A stretch of 36,247 nucleotides of DNA, taken from Symbiodinium natans (Eukaryota > Sar > Dinophyceae > Suessiales > Symbiodiniaceae). Made by a program: the position numbers and the translations under genes. Below are positions 18,945-28,637 of this stretch, piece after piece (the first letter of the stretch is position 1; every line of letters starts with the position of its first letter). Below the pieces are notes generated by a model. It made no database searches, was not told the origin of the DNA, and saw only the letters and a program-made list of their open reading frames with translations. Location: NCBI GenBank assembly GCA_905221605.1, contig CAJNDS010001835.1:458101-494347 (forward strand). Reading direction: 5' to 3'.

Positions 18945-19820
18945 ATGGGTGGCCTTCCCAGCGACAAAGTCACACTGCGGATGATGTCTGGCGAGATTAA
19001 GGAAATTTCCGCTACAGGAACCCTGGCAGATCTGAGGCAGATTGTCGCACAGTTCGCTCAGACGTGTCCGGAGTTCGTTCGATTTCTTCAAGACGAGACG
19101 GTCCTGGCAGAGTCTGTAGATGTGGCTTCCTTGGCTGGCAGCGAGGTGGCAGCTTTGATCACACCCAGTGTGCCCAACTTGCTCAAGGCGCTTCGCCGGG
19201 AGGAGTTTACTTTCAGAGGGCTTAATGAGAAGTCCACGTCGGCCAGTGCGGCCCGTGGCTTCAATGTCCTGCATGCAGCGGTGTTCAAAGGGAAGCTGGA
19301 CATGGTGCGATATCTTCTTTTGGAGGAGGATTTTCTGGGTGTAAATGATGCTTGCAGCGACGGCAGCGGCTACACGGCCTTGCATTTGGCTGCTGCCCGT
19401 GGGTTGGTGGATGTGTGCCTGGAGCTCTTGGGATGCCATCGTGTCGCGCATCAAGATGCGCACAGCATCAAGGATGGCACTGCTCTCCATATCGCAGCAC
19501 AAAGTGGCCATACTGCTGTTCTTCAGGAATTGCTTGACTCTGAGCATTTCGCGGCAGTGAACTCCGTGATTGTGGCTGATCAGTGGCGCCAGGATTGGCG
19601 GGAGAGATACGGACAGACGGCATTACATGCCGCTGCAAGATATGGGCGCAAAGAAGCAGCAAAGACATTGCTGGACCATCCCCGCTTTACTGCAGTAGGT
19701 GCCTACACCAAGGCATTCAAGGATGCAGCTGCGCTGGCGGACGAAGTTGGACACGCGGAGCTCGCAGCAATGATCCGCAGCCATCCGAAAGTGCAAAAGC
19801 ACCGGCGAGCTCAGGCATAG
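18945..19820 (+). CDS. Ankyrin-repeat protein with ubiquitin-like N-terminus
   Basis: Intronless ORF of 291 aa. Ankyrin repeats form protein-binding scaffolds; the partner is unknown. Residues about 8-75 (VTLRMMSGEIKEI ... VRFLQDETVLAES ... LAGSEVAALI) have the strand/helix spacing of a ubiquitin-like fold, a pairing common in dinoflagellate ankyrin proteins (from memory). Ankyrin units follow: FNVLHAAVFKGKLDMVRYLL (106-125), YTALHLAAARGLVDVCLELL (143-162), TALHIAAQSGHTAVLQELL (179-197), QTALHAAARYGRKEAAKTLL (224-243) and a decayed last unit near 255-280. The first ATG of the frame is used. No membrane segment or signal peptide is seen. A basic tail (KVQKHRRAQA) ends the protein. Confidence 0.88.
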   Translation: MGGLPSDKVTLRMMSGEIKEISATGTLADLRQIVAQFAQTCPEFVRFLQDETVLAESVDVASLAGSEVAALITPSVPNLLKALRREEFTFRGLNEKSTSASAARGFNVLHAAVFKGKLDMVRYLLLEEDFLGVNDACSDGSGYTALHLAAARGLVDVCLELLGCHRVAHQDAHSIKDGTALHIAAQSGHTAVLQELLDSEHFAAVNSVIVADQWRQDWRERYGQTALHAAARYGRKEAAKTLLDHPRFTAVGAYTKAFKDAAALADEVGHAELAAMIRSHPKVQKHRRAQA

Positions 19821-21780
19821 AGGAAAGTTGTGGCAGCCAGTTGCGGCAAGCTGGAGCCACTTCAGCCTTAGATGCGCCTCGAGACCCGTCCCTCGAGACA
19901 AGCCTATTTTGAGAGGATTACGTCCTGAACAAAGCAAACGCAAAGGGGCGCAAACGGATCCGTTCTAGCCAACACAGAAATCGGAGCCGATTGTGCACAC
20001 TGCTGTGCATGTGGACGTCTTGTCACAGGCACATGGCCAGAATGTCCTTGCAGCTAGCCAAGGCCCCTCGCACCTGCCAGAAGTTTGATCGTGCGAAATC
20101 CTCCATGTAAGACCACGTTTGTGCTGGTGCAGGTGGTGCGCCGACCGCGGCAATCCACAGATTTGCGTCAGCTGCCTTGTCTATGAGTGTGAGTGTGAGA
20201 ATGTGTGTGAGTGTGAGTGTGTGATGGTGAGTGTGTGATGTGTGGGAAACCCGAAGTTCCAAGGGACGTGATTCGTTTTCTTGTTTGCTGTCCATAATTG
20301 GTCAAGATTTTCCAAGCCATTTGGCACTTGGCTTTCCGAGCTTGTCGTCACTAGTCGTCATATCTTCGCAACAAGGGGCACCGGGAGATGTGGTCCACGT
20401 GGTCCATGCCCAGCAGGGACACACAGAGACTTCTTGTGACAACGTACCTGCGCACAGTTGCTTGTGACATCATCTACTGTGACGTAAACTCCCAATTTTT
20501 CTCGGTTTGGACTCGATTCGCGGGCGCTTTGCATGGATTCAGACCATTTGTGCTTTGGGGTGTGAGATGACTTCGTTTCGTGCCTTGGATTTGTGCAATG
20601 GCACTTCGGGTCTTTGGTATGCGCAAGTGCCTTCGGTTACATATTCTACAACCAACATTAGATTCCATCAATTTTTCGCTGTTTCCTGAACAGGCCTGTT
20701 CAAGACCCCCCACTCTTGATGGATGTTTCCAGGCTGTTCGTTGACTTGCTACCCCTCTGGGGTGTAAGCTTGTCAAGTGTGAATTGGGGTCCGTCATGAT
20801 CGGTTGAATTTCACCGAATTGGAGACATGTGGTGTACTCATCCTTGACAAGGGTTGAAGGTTTGACAATGAAGAGACCGTGACAAGATCGATGAAAACCT
20901 GAGCTGGACAATGCGATGTATCAGTTTGAGCTCCTTGGAGTTTTCTGCTTAGGTTGTTTCTTGTGTGCCGTTCTCAAAAGCAGGAGTTGGCTGTTGAAGC
21001 TTTGGCTTTGATGGAAGCCCTTGTTCCATCTTTCAACTGCCTTTGATGACTTTGTACTTTCGAGTTTTTACACGTCTCGGTCGGGTATTCTTCCCAGCCC
21101 TTTGCATCATGGCCATGTTCTGTGTTCGGCAGTCGGTAGGCAGTGCTTCATGTTGCTTTTGGTTGCTTCTGACCTATGTCAGTGTGACGTTTCTGATGTC
21201 TTGTTGTGCGCCTGAGGCCGGGGAACCCCTATTTGGTGACGGTGATGCCAGTAGCCGAGCATGGGATTCCTGTGGGATGTTTTTCGCTGTTTGACTTGCG
21301 TTTGGCACTTCCTTCGTCTCAATGTCGTTTTGTAAAGTTGTCTTGTGGCGCAGACGGTTCTGACGACTTTCAGCCGCAGACTGGCAGGATGAAAGGGGGA
21401 CTGTCTCCTAGGAAGATTTCGCATGTGCATTTCAAAGCCCTATTTTCCCGGAGAGCCGACGAGAGCTGAAGGCCTTTGCTGGTCAACATGGCCAGCGCTC
21501 GCACCTCAAGTTCACAAGAGGATTTGGAAAGAATAGGTTGAGGCTTTTCCTGCTCGACTCCGTGCACTAAGGCCTGTGGTCCTGCGCAAGAAGCCGCGGA
21601 GCCCAAACACATCATTACCCAGGCGGAGCTGCATGCAACACTGCCTTGCCCTGTGTTGCGCGGTACTGAGCATGGCATAGTGTACACTTTCTCACACTGC
21701 CGGCTCGAGCTGTGCCCATGACGACCTTGCACGGAGGATTCCTGGCGCCTGGTGAAGGTAGAGCCTGAGGTGCAGGCGGC
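19821..21780. other. Intergenic, no supported gene
   Basis: A GTGTGAGTGTGA simple-sequence tract occurs at 20180-20245. ORFs on both strands are short and unrecognised, including a 149-aa minus-strand ORF at 21370-21819 with no domain and a 145-aa one at 20474-20911. Confidence 0.4.
20180..20250. repeat. TGAGTGTG simple-sequence tract
   Basis: Imperfect GAGTGTGA/GTGTGAGT repeats over about 70 bases. Confidence 0.85.
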
Positions 21781-21849
21781 AAAGCTTGGCTTCGGCCCAA
21801 AATGGTTGGGTAAGAACATCGGAACGACTGCCGTAGCCCTGGCAGGACA

Positions 21850-22345
21850 TTGCGGACCACTTTGGTCTAGATGAGCGTATCACAGGCAAACTGCAAGAGG
21901 CCACTTCATTAAGGAGACCTTAGCAGTGCGAGACTCAAACAGTGATCGGTCTTCTGTGAACCGTTGACGAAGTTCCTGATTCTGCCAGGCTCTCAATACC
22001 CGTCCAGATCCTGGGACAGATCTGCAGGTGGGTGCTCTCGTCATCTCGTTGCTGTCATCTCGCTTGTTCGCTCCTTTCTTTTTTTAAGAAAATATTTGCT
22101 TGGGTCACACTTTCTGAGTCTGTAGACTCCCCTCTTTGTTCAAAAGACCTTGTGGGTGGATGTTTAACCGGCTGCAAGGTTATGTGGGAAATCCTGGATG
22201 AAGCCAGAAACCCGCCTGGCCTCACCATGATCAAGGTGTTTGCGACTCTGAACTCGTTCAAAAGCATCTTTTCTGCTGCGGCGTGGGAGGTGAAAGAGAT
22301 GCTCGATGGCACGTTCCGTGCTGGCGAGCAGAAGGATGCCTGTCG
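21850..22345 (+). CDS. Exons of an unidentified helical-module protein, copy 1
   Basis: I do not know a family name. Protein-like pieces in order: DIADHFGLDERITGKLQEA (from about 21854, after GGCAG), then VMWEILDEARNPPGLTMIK (22179-22235), then VKEMLDGTFRAGEQKDACRS (22290-22349). The last two join across a 54-base GT-AG intron (22236-22289), which is in frame, so an uninterrupted ORF also spans it. The pieces match, in order and pattern, LAEKFKLDERAAYKLSE / ALDIHL / ASNNPSALVMLK at 25.85-26.56 kb, suggesting two related genes. The start, the end and the link between the first two pieces are not defined. Confidence 0.45.
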
Positions 22346-22582
22346 CTCAGTGGTGCTGTATGTGAGCGACGTCCAGAACATGCGGTTCTTTGCTCGTAGT
22401 TGCTGTTGGGTTCTCATGTGGGCCTTATCCTGAAGCAGAGGCAGATGAGAGAAATTTTCACATGATTTACACTATGATGAATATGTGACAACCCCCACCA
22501 GACCGCAAGATTTGACGGGCCTTGTGCCATGGGCGCTACATCAAGTTCGGCAGGAGCCGTGCCGACGCGGCCTGACAGAAGA

Positions 22583-24072
22583 ATGCCGGTTGCAGAGCGC
22601 CATGCGGAATGCCCCCTGTCTTTCAAGCCGCTCTACAAAGGTCCTGTTGCACCTCAGCTGATCTGATGTATAGCAGCAGCCCAGCTGGAATGGGTTCCCG
22701 GTACTTTGACCCCGAGGCAGTCTTCGTAGACAACGCCGGCAAGCGAGTCGGGCAGGCCCGTTGTTTTGCCGTGCCCACTTGTACGCATTCGGACCCTGCT
22801 GTTTGCTCTGGTGACCTTCAGGACTTCTATAGCTTGGATGCTGCACAAGCATTCCTCAAACGCCATGGTGCTGGTGCAAGATGTCCTGCGACGAACTTGC
22901 CAGTAGCCAAAGTGCAAGAGGTACCAAGTATCACGAAGGACAGTCGGATAAAAACGATTGGTCGCAAGGATTCGCTGCATTGGATTCACATGCGCTTACA
23001 GTAGTCGATGTTTATGTCGTTTTAGCACGTGCATGTGTGACATGGACAGCCCTGGCACTATTTCCTTGAGGACCCGAAAGCTTGGTTTCGCCTTTGTGAT
23101 GTGGATGGTGACCGCAAGCTCAGCCGTGATGAGGTCGTCTCAGCACTTAAAGCGCAACTGCCCTTGGACAACAAAGCGATTGACAGATTCCGGACTGATG
23201 ATGCTGCCTGGCGTTCGTGGGATGCCGACCAGCAGCCCAGCAGGCTATTAGCGGACTCTGCACATGCACGGCGCAGTGGGACACACACACACACACACAC
23301 ACACACTCACTCACTCACTCACTCACCCAATCAGCACCATCACCATCATCACCATCATCACCATCATCACCATCACCATCGCCATCGCCATCACCATCAT
23401 CACCATCATCGTCACCACGCACAAATGACGTTTTGATTTGGAATTGTGAAGTGGGGCAAGGTCACAAGGCGCTGTCATGATCTCGGAACCCCAAACCTGC
23501 ATGGCAAATTGGCCCAGTAGCTGGGTGGCCAAGGAGTGGTTACCTTGAATACATTGAGATCATGGATGAGGACAAAGGACTGCTCAAGTTTGTGCGCGAT
23601 TCATTCGCCAGGGCCGCCGTGGAGGCTCCAATCCCGGACTTGCGCAGAGACCGTGACGGCTGGTACAGGTCGGGGGATTACCAGAAATGCTTCGAAGTTG
23701 TGGCAGTAAACTCAGACAAGTCAAGGTTGCAGGTTAGCCCAGTTTCCGGTGATGTGGGTCATCAGCTGGTAGTTTCGACAAAATTAATAAAAGTAGGTAA
23801 GCAGGCGGGCAATGTGCCGAAAGTATCCGAAAGTCTTGAGCAGGTACTGGGATGAAGATGGAAGCGGGGAGCTTGAGTTCGAGGAGGTCGTGCGCGCTTT
23901 TGCCAAGACCTTCCTCATTGATGTGGAGGGCATATCGCAGCTGCGAGAGAGTCTTGGTGCCGTATGGCCCATCTTCGATACCGACAACTCTGGCGCCGTG
24001 GATCGCCAAGAATTCTTGGCTCCACGTGATGGCTTAGCAGACACTGTTCTGGCCACCATGCGCTACCAGTGA
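22583..24072 (+). CDS. Degenerate RING/U-box plus four EF-hand protein
   Basis: Six exons inferred: 22583-22648, 22717-22755, 22822-22938, 23071-23231, 23534-23668, 23844-24072. Together they encode 248 aa and all phases agree. Exons 1-3 give a RING/U-box-like fold (ECPLSFKPLYKGPVAVF ... FYSLDAAQAFL ... RCPATNLPV ... VPSI) in which most zinc ligands are replaced, so it may be structural, as in U-boxes. Exons 4-6 hold four canonical 12-residue calcium loops: DVDGDRKLSRDE, DADQSGYLEYIE, DEDGSGELEFEE, DTDNSGAVDRQE. The second loop is split by intron 4. Likely a calcium-responsive adaptor; ubiquitin ligase activity is doubtful. Intron donors are GC, GC, GA, GC, GT, and all acceptors are AG|G. Intron 4 carries a large microsatellite. 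The protein ends in ...DGLADTVLATMRYQ. Further 5' exons are possible. Confidence 0.85.
23281..23417 (+). repeat. Compound microsatellite inside intron 4
   Basis: (AC)12-13, then (TCAC)5, then about 80 bases of CAT/CAC trinucleotide repeats (CATCACCATCAT...). The whole tract lies within the inferred 302-base intron 23232-23533 of the EF-hand gene. ORFs rich in His or Met here are artefacts. Confidence 0.95.
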
Positions 24073-24258
24073 CAGCCTGAGTGCGAGCGGCAAAAGTATT
24101 CCTGTGGGCATTCTGGTTCCTTTCAGTTTCGTTGCAAATGGGTTGTTGAGAGCAAGCTAGGCTTGAGTCAAAAGCGTCGAAGGAAAGTATGTCCTGCATT
24201 GAGAGTGGCTCGACATGGATCAGCAGTTCAGTGCCCGGACTGCTAAGGCAAGCCGGCC

Positions 24259-25200
24259 ATGAAACGGCATGCTAGTTCGCACTCTGGTTGGAGGCTTCTT
24301 GCGCCCGCCCTTTTTTCGGTATTCTCGCGGAGCACGATCGCTAGCATCTTGTCGACAGTGAGACCTGGGCCGGCTCGGGTGGTACAAGCTGCAGAAGTCG
24401 AGGCTTTCCAGTGCAGAGGCCACGCAGCACTGCGTGGCCTGCTCCTGCCGAAGGGGGTGATGCGGCTCAGAAGGCACAGTGCAAAAGGGAAGAAGGCAGG
24501 GGAGGTTGCCGCGAAGCAGCGCGCCCTTCGGACAGCCATGCAGCTTAAGGAGCCCACTAAATCTGCGGAGGTTGTGTTTGACAGATGCCTTTCTGGAGCG
24601 ACTTCTTTTCTGCAGTACTTCAACCTATGGCGCAGCTCACCAGACTTGCTCAATGTCCACAGTGGCAGCGCCCTTCTTGAAAAGCGAGGTTTTGCATTTC
24701 TATGGCGACACCCTCTTCGCTGTCTTGCGAAGCAGCAACGGAACAAGCTTGCACATAGATGTGGACCATGTGCCACTCGAGAATTCTGACTTCGTAACAT
24801 TCTGGATACCCCTGCAGAGAGTTCCAGGAAGGGTCTCCTCGACATGGCAGCCACCTGCAGAATGCTGAGTCCACAGACACAAGTGTCACAAGGCTCAGTA
24901 CGCATGGCCCCTTGGAGCTGGGTGATGTAACAGTTCATCATGGCAATACTTTACATGCTGCCCCCTCCCTCAATGGCCAGGCCGAAGAGCGGTGGGCTTG
25001 GGCAGTGTCCTTCTTCGCCCATGGTGCTACGGTGAAGCACCTTCCAGCCGATGAAGAGAGCGAGTCCCACCGAGACTGGGCGGCCTCCTTGCCGCAAGGT
25101 GCTCTGGCCAATCATGACTTGCTGCCGCTCTTTCGTGTGCCAATGCAAACTACAGCTAGTGAAGTGATTCCGACTGTGAAGGAAACCGCTGGGACACAGT
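24259..25200 (+). pseudogene. Phytanoyl-CoA dioxygenase (PhyH)-like region, two frame changes
   Basis: The PhyH family uses Fe(II) and 2-oxoglutarate to hydroxylate substrates. Frame 1 (24259-~24655) gives the N-terminal pattern AEVEAFQCRGHAALRGLLLP and later SFLQYFNLWRSSPDLLN. Frame 2 (~24656-24825) gives FLKSEVLHFYGDTLFAVL, then LHIDVDHVPLENSD (HxD iron ligands) and FVTFWIPLQRV. Frame 0 (from ~24826) gives RHGSHLQNAEST (the GSH segment), then LELGDVTVHHGNTLHAAP (distal His). Each change is +1. No intron can be placed at these points by GT/GC/GA...AG logic. This is either a decaying gene or base errors in the assembly. Residual frame 0 runs to about 25190 (FRVPMQTTASEVIPTV). Confidence 0.7.
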
Positions 25201-25236
25201 GGTGGCTGCAATTTTTAACTGGTGTCTTGCACGCAG

Positions 25237-25815
25237 ACACAGGTCGGCCTTGCGAGGCAGCACAATGCTTGCAGAACTTGTTCAGCAACGGCAACTGCAA
25301 CAATTCTTTGGATTTGACCGTCGCAAGCACCGTTTGGGTGTGCTCCTTCATGATACGCGCCAGCTCGAGGAAGCAGGTTCTTTCTTGCGCCGGTCCGCGG
25401 CTCTTGCGGACCAGGTGTTCCGCCAGTGGAAATGGCTGAACTCCTGACTGATTTGGGGCTTTGGCTGCGAGACTCTGGTGATGTGGTCCACGCGGAGCAA
25501 AGGTTCCGCCAGGTGATGTGTAGAGAGGAGATCTTCGGCCCAATGCACCGAGACTCGTTGTTTTCCGCATACTTAGCCGATGCTCTGGAAGGGCTTGGGC
25601 GGGTAGTGGAAGCGGAGAAGTTGTTCGACAGAGAGGTCGCTTGGTGCCGGAGATATCTGGGAGACAGCCATCCCGAGACGCAGGTGAGCATCAGGAACTT
25701 GGACGTGTTCAAGAGGAAGTGGACCTCTAGCCAAGAGTCACTTGAGGCTACTGATGAGGTCCCCATCAGAAACGTTGAAGCACCGACATCCCAACACAGC
25801 GAGAGCACAAAGTGA
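25237..25815 (+). pseudogene. Tetratricopeptide (kinesin light chain-like) region
   Basis: After an acceptor-like TTGCACGCAG (ends 25236), frame 2 gives KHRLGVLLHDTRQLEEAGSF and LRRSAALADQVF. With one apparent frame change near 25420, frame 1 (25426-25815) continues ELLTDLGLWLRDSGDVVHAE, then LADALEGLGRVVEAEKLFDR and YLGDSHPETQVSIRNL, the signature spacing of kinesin-light-chain-type TPRs (LG..HP.T). Repeats of ~42 residues stack into protein-binding scaffolds. It follows the PhyH-like region on the same strand and could be its C-terminal part or a separate gene; I cannot decide. It ends with TGA after SQHSESTK. Confidence 0.6.
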
Positions 25816-25854
25816 GTTGAGCTTGGGCAGTACATGGCAGTACACAGTTGAATG

Positions 25855-26557
25855 CGCCTGGTTCGGCCATATGAATGCCATGCAATGCTTGCCGAGGCTG
25901 GAGTGCAGTCCCTGGCCGAAAAGTTCAAGCTTGACGAGCGTGCTGCGTACAAGTTGAGTGAGGTTCCAGCACGGTCTGATCTTTGCAGGTCATGTGTGTA
26001 GAAAACGTGGTGCAACCTACTTGATAGGTCCTGTCTACGAAGCCGAACAAGTCGGTTCACTCAGTTTTTTGAGAGTTCATCCAGGCGCCCTGCGCGTCCG
26101 ACTGTGTCCTGTTATTATCTGTTATTGTGATTCGACGGATGCCGAGGAAGGATGTCCTGAGAGCGCTTGACATTCACTTGGCAGCTTGGCGCTGAGCACT
26201 GGGCAGTCGCTGGCAGCCTGCGGCTGCAGAAGCATGGCAACATCAGCCCTGGCCAGCCACAATACATTCAATACGGCCATTGCGGAGCCAGAGGGGCTGC
26301 AACAATGGTGTGCAGCACCTCAGTGCATTAAGCGTCTACGCAAAACAACCGAAAGCAAGCAGTACGTACAGTACTCACAACCAGCTAATAAAGCAGAGAC
26401 TGCAAGCGCCAGAGCACATGCAGCGGCCTGTGTTCAGCTAGTACTTGGGCAAGTGCACCTGGTTTGTCCTTGTTCTCGCACTGGAGCTTCACGGACCAAT
26501 GTCGTGTGTCTGAATCCTGAGGCCTCCAACAATCCGTCTGCGCTTGTGATGCTGAAG
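25855..26557 (+). CDS. Exons of an unidentified helical-module protein, copy 2
   Basis: No family name known to me. Piece 1 reads ECHAMLAEAGVQSLAEKFKL DERAAYKLSE, split here only for length (about 25872-25963). Piece 2, DVLRALDIHL (26151-26180), follows GAGGAAG. Piece 3, ASNNPSALVMLK (26522-26557), joins piece 2 over a GC-AG intron (26181-26521) in phase 0, giving ...ALDIHLASNNPSALVMLK. Same piece order as the 21.85-22.35 kb cluster. The first intron, the start and later exons are not resolved. Protein-like stretches at about 26690-26820, 27045-27140 (YLGNYDRDGRRIGRAED) and 27280-27360 (ERFYLPQFGYARLLPFL) may be further exons. Confidence 0.4.
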
Positions 26558-27391
26558 CCGGGCACTTGTGAGCTTCTCCTCAATCCAGATGTGCGTGTAT
26601 CATGACCATTGGGACAAGGCATGTTCAACGTTTAAGTGAGCAGCGGCATCGTTTGGATGTTGCTGGCTTGGAAGGCTTGCGGACCTGCGCAAAGACGTTC
26701 CATTGGGCGAGGCTCCGCCGTGGGACCACTGGACCACCCTGGAAACCTGGAAGCTAGCAAAAGGAGTTCATGGGAGTTCATGGGAGCTCATGCGCTTGCA
26801 AAGAACTCACCAATGTGTTTTCGAGATGTGGCACGTTCAATGATGGCACATCTTGCTTGTATGCAAGAGTGTTGCTGCTAGGTTCCTTATGGTACGAAGG
26901 GATACCGCGATCGCCACGATCCCGGCATGGGTGCATGTTCGATTACGTCCATGATCACTCGCTTTAAAGTAGGCATTCGCAGCTCCTCGTGTGCCCCGCA
27001 ACATGCTTGGCTTCGCGGTTTTCTGCCATTTTCCTTCTCAGGCCCGTACCTGGGCAACTACGACCGCGACGGTCGGCGAATAGGAAGAGCAGAAGATCCT
27101 GCTGTTAAGGCTCGTCGCCTCACTTTCTTCATGCGACCTTGAGGAAGTTTCAAACTCCTTGCAGGCAAATGCTGGCGAGGGACCTCCCCGCGATCGCGCG
27201 GGCCTTATGTGACGCTGCTGGTAGAGTCTCCTCCTGGAAAGTTCCCGAAAGTTCTGGCTGTCAGGTGACAAAGCCGACAAGGGCGAGAGGTTCTACCTCC
27301 CACAGTTTGGTTATGCTAGACTCCTGCCATTCTTGACTGGGATTGGCCCGCAGCTGTTTGAGCTGCAACAGTTCATGTGCTGCTGTTTTGC

Positions 27392-27402
27392 AGGGTTGAG
27401 CG
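27392..27402 (+). promoter_or_regulatory. Probable splice (possibly trans-splice) acceptor before gelsolin start
   Basis: CTGCTGTTTTGCAG ends at 27393, only 9 bases before the gelsolin ATG. Dinoflagellate mRNAs generally receive a spliced leader at such an AG, so this could be the leader acceptor. It could equally be a cis intron in the 5' UTR. Confidence 0.35.
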
Positions 27403-28448
27403 ATGGCAGCAGAGGATTGGCGAGATAGCAATGTAGGCGCAATTGGCGGCGACGAGGACAAAGCTGTCAGAAAGCTGGCTGCTGCAAAGGAGCCTGCCTG
27501 GGAAGGTGCGGGCACCAAACCTGGCATTCAAGTGTGGCGTATTGAGCACTTCCACGTGGTCCCGGTGGAAACGTCGTTGCACGGGCAGTTTCACAAGGGA
27601 GACTCATACATTGTGTTGCACACAGAGGAAGTCGACGGAAAGCTGATGCGCACAATCTTTTTCTACATTGGAACTGAAAGCTCCACCGACGAGAAAGGGA
27701 CCGCAGCATACAAGACAGTGGAGCTTGACGATTATTTCCAGGGTGAGCCAAAGCAGGTGCGTGAGGAGATGGGCAAGGAATCACCTGCCTTCGCTGCCCT
27801 TTTCTCTGGCTCCCTGAAGTACCTGGATGGTGGAGTGGACAGTGGCTTCAAGCATGTTGTGCCGGAGGGGCATGACACGAAACTTTTCCAGGTCAGGAAG
27901 GTGAAGGGCAAAACGACAGTCCTGCAAGTGCCAACCAAGAAGGACGGCAGTAAGCAGGAAAGTTGCACATGTAGCACCTGCAACAGAGGCAAGCTTTCGA
28001 TGCGTTGTGTCTGAGCAGTCCCTGCGTGGAAGGAGATGGTGAACGACTCTGACAGTTTCGTGCTAGATGCACCGGGCAAGATCTACGTGTACGATGGTCC
28101 CCAAGCCTCGCCCCGTGGCTGCGAAGAGCAAGCCGCTCCCCCCAAATGGTGAGACCATTTGAGACCCAAAAAAGCATTTGGTAAAGTAGAAGCATAGTTG
28201 GTATGGCTCACCATGTGGGTGCCTGCCTTGGCTGGTAGGCCTTTCGAGAAGCAAGCGGCCAACCGACATGCCGAGCATTTGGAGAGTATGAGGAGCGCGG
28301 ATGGTGGTGGCGGGAAGAGGGCACTTGTTGAAGCGTGATTCTCTAGACTTCGGCACAGCCTTCTTTTGTCCTTTGCAGGAGCGGCCATGCGCAAGCCACA
28401 CATGATATCGACGATACGTTCTGGACTTTGTTAACCGCAGCTGCCTGA
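27403..28448 (+). CDS. Gelsolin/severin-like actin-binding protein
   Basis: Four exons: 27403-27949, 28019-28109, 28239-28334, 28379-28448, phases consistent, 267 aa. Gelsolin-family proteins sever or cap actin filaments in a calcium-dependent way. Residues 33-154 form a full first gelsolin repeat: WEGAGTKPGIQVWRIEHFH, FHKGDSYIVL, FFYIGTESSTDEKGTAAYKT, LDDYF, REEMGKESPAF, LFSGSLKYLDGGVDSGF. Exons 2-4 add a second repeat: WKEMVNDSDSFVLDAPGKIY, SPFEKQAANRHAE and a C-terminal DDTFWTLL before TGA. It is shorter than severin (three repeats) or gelsolin (six), so it is either a two-repeat protein or continues in exons I did not find. Donors are GT, GC, GT. The start Met follows an acceptor site by 9 bases. 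Confidence 0.85.
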
Positions 28449-28637
28449 CTCACCCTGTTGTGTCCCGTTGTCCTTTTGCTTGAGTTTCAACTGGTAAGAA
28501 ATACATTCTAGTTGAGACAAGATGCTTTTGCAGATCGACGGGTGACGTGCCTTACGTGTGCTGCAAAAGCAGTCGACACTGCAGCAGAGCGCAGGGCTTG
28601 GCAACTTCTCACAGTCCGGGACTAAAGCTGCACAGCC

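Noticed and set aside
21370-21819. 149-aa minus ORF
   Set aside because: No recognisable domain; overlaps equally unconvincing + ORFs.
23323-23532. Met/Val-rich minus ORF and His-rich plus ORFs
   Set aside because: Artefacts of the CAT/CAC microsatellite inside the EF-hand gene intron.
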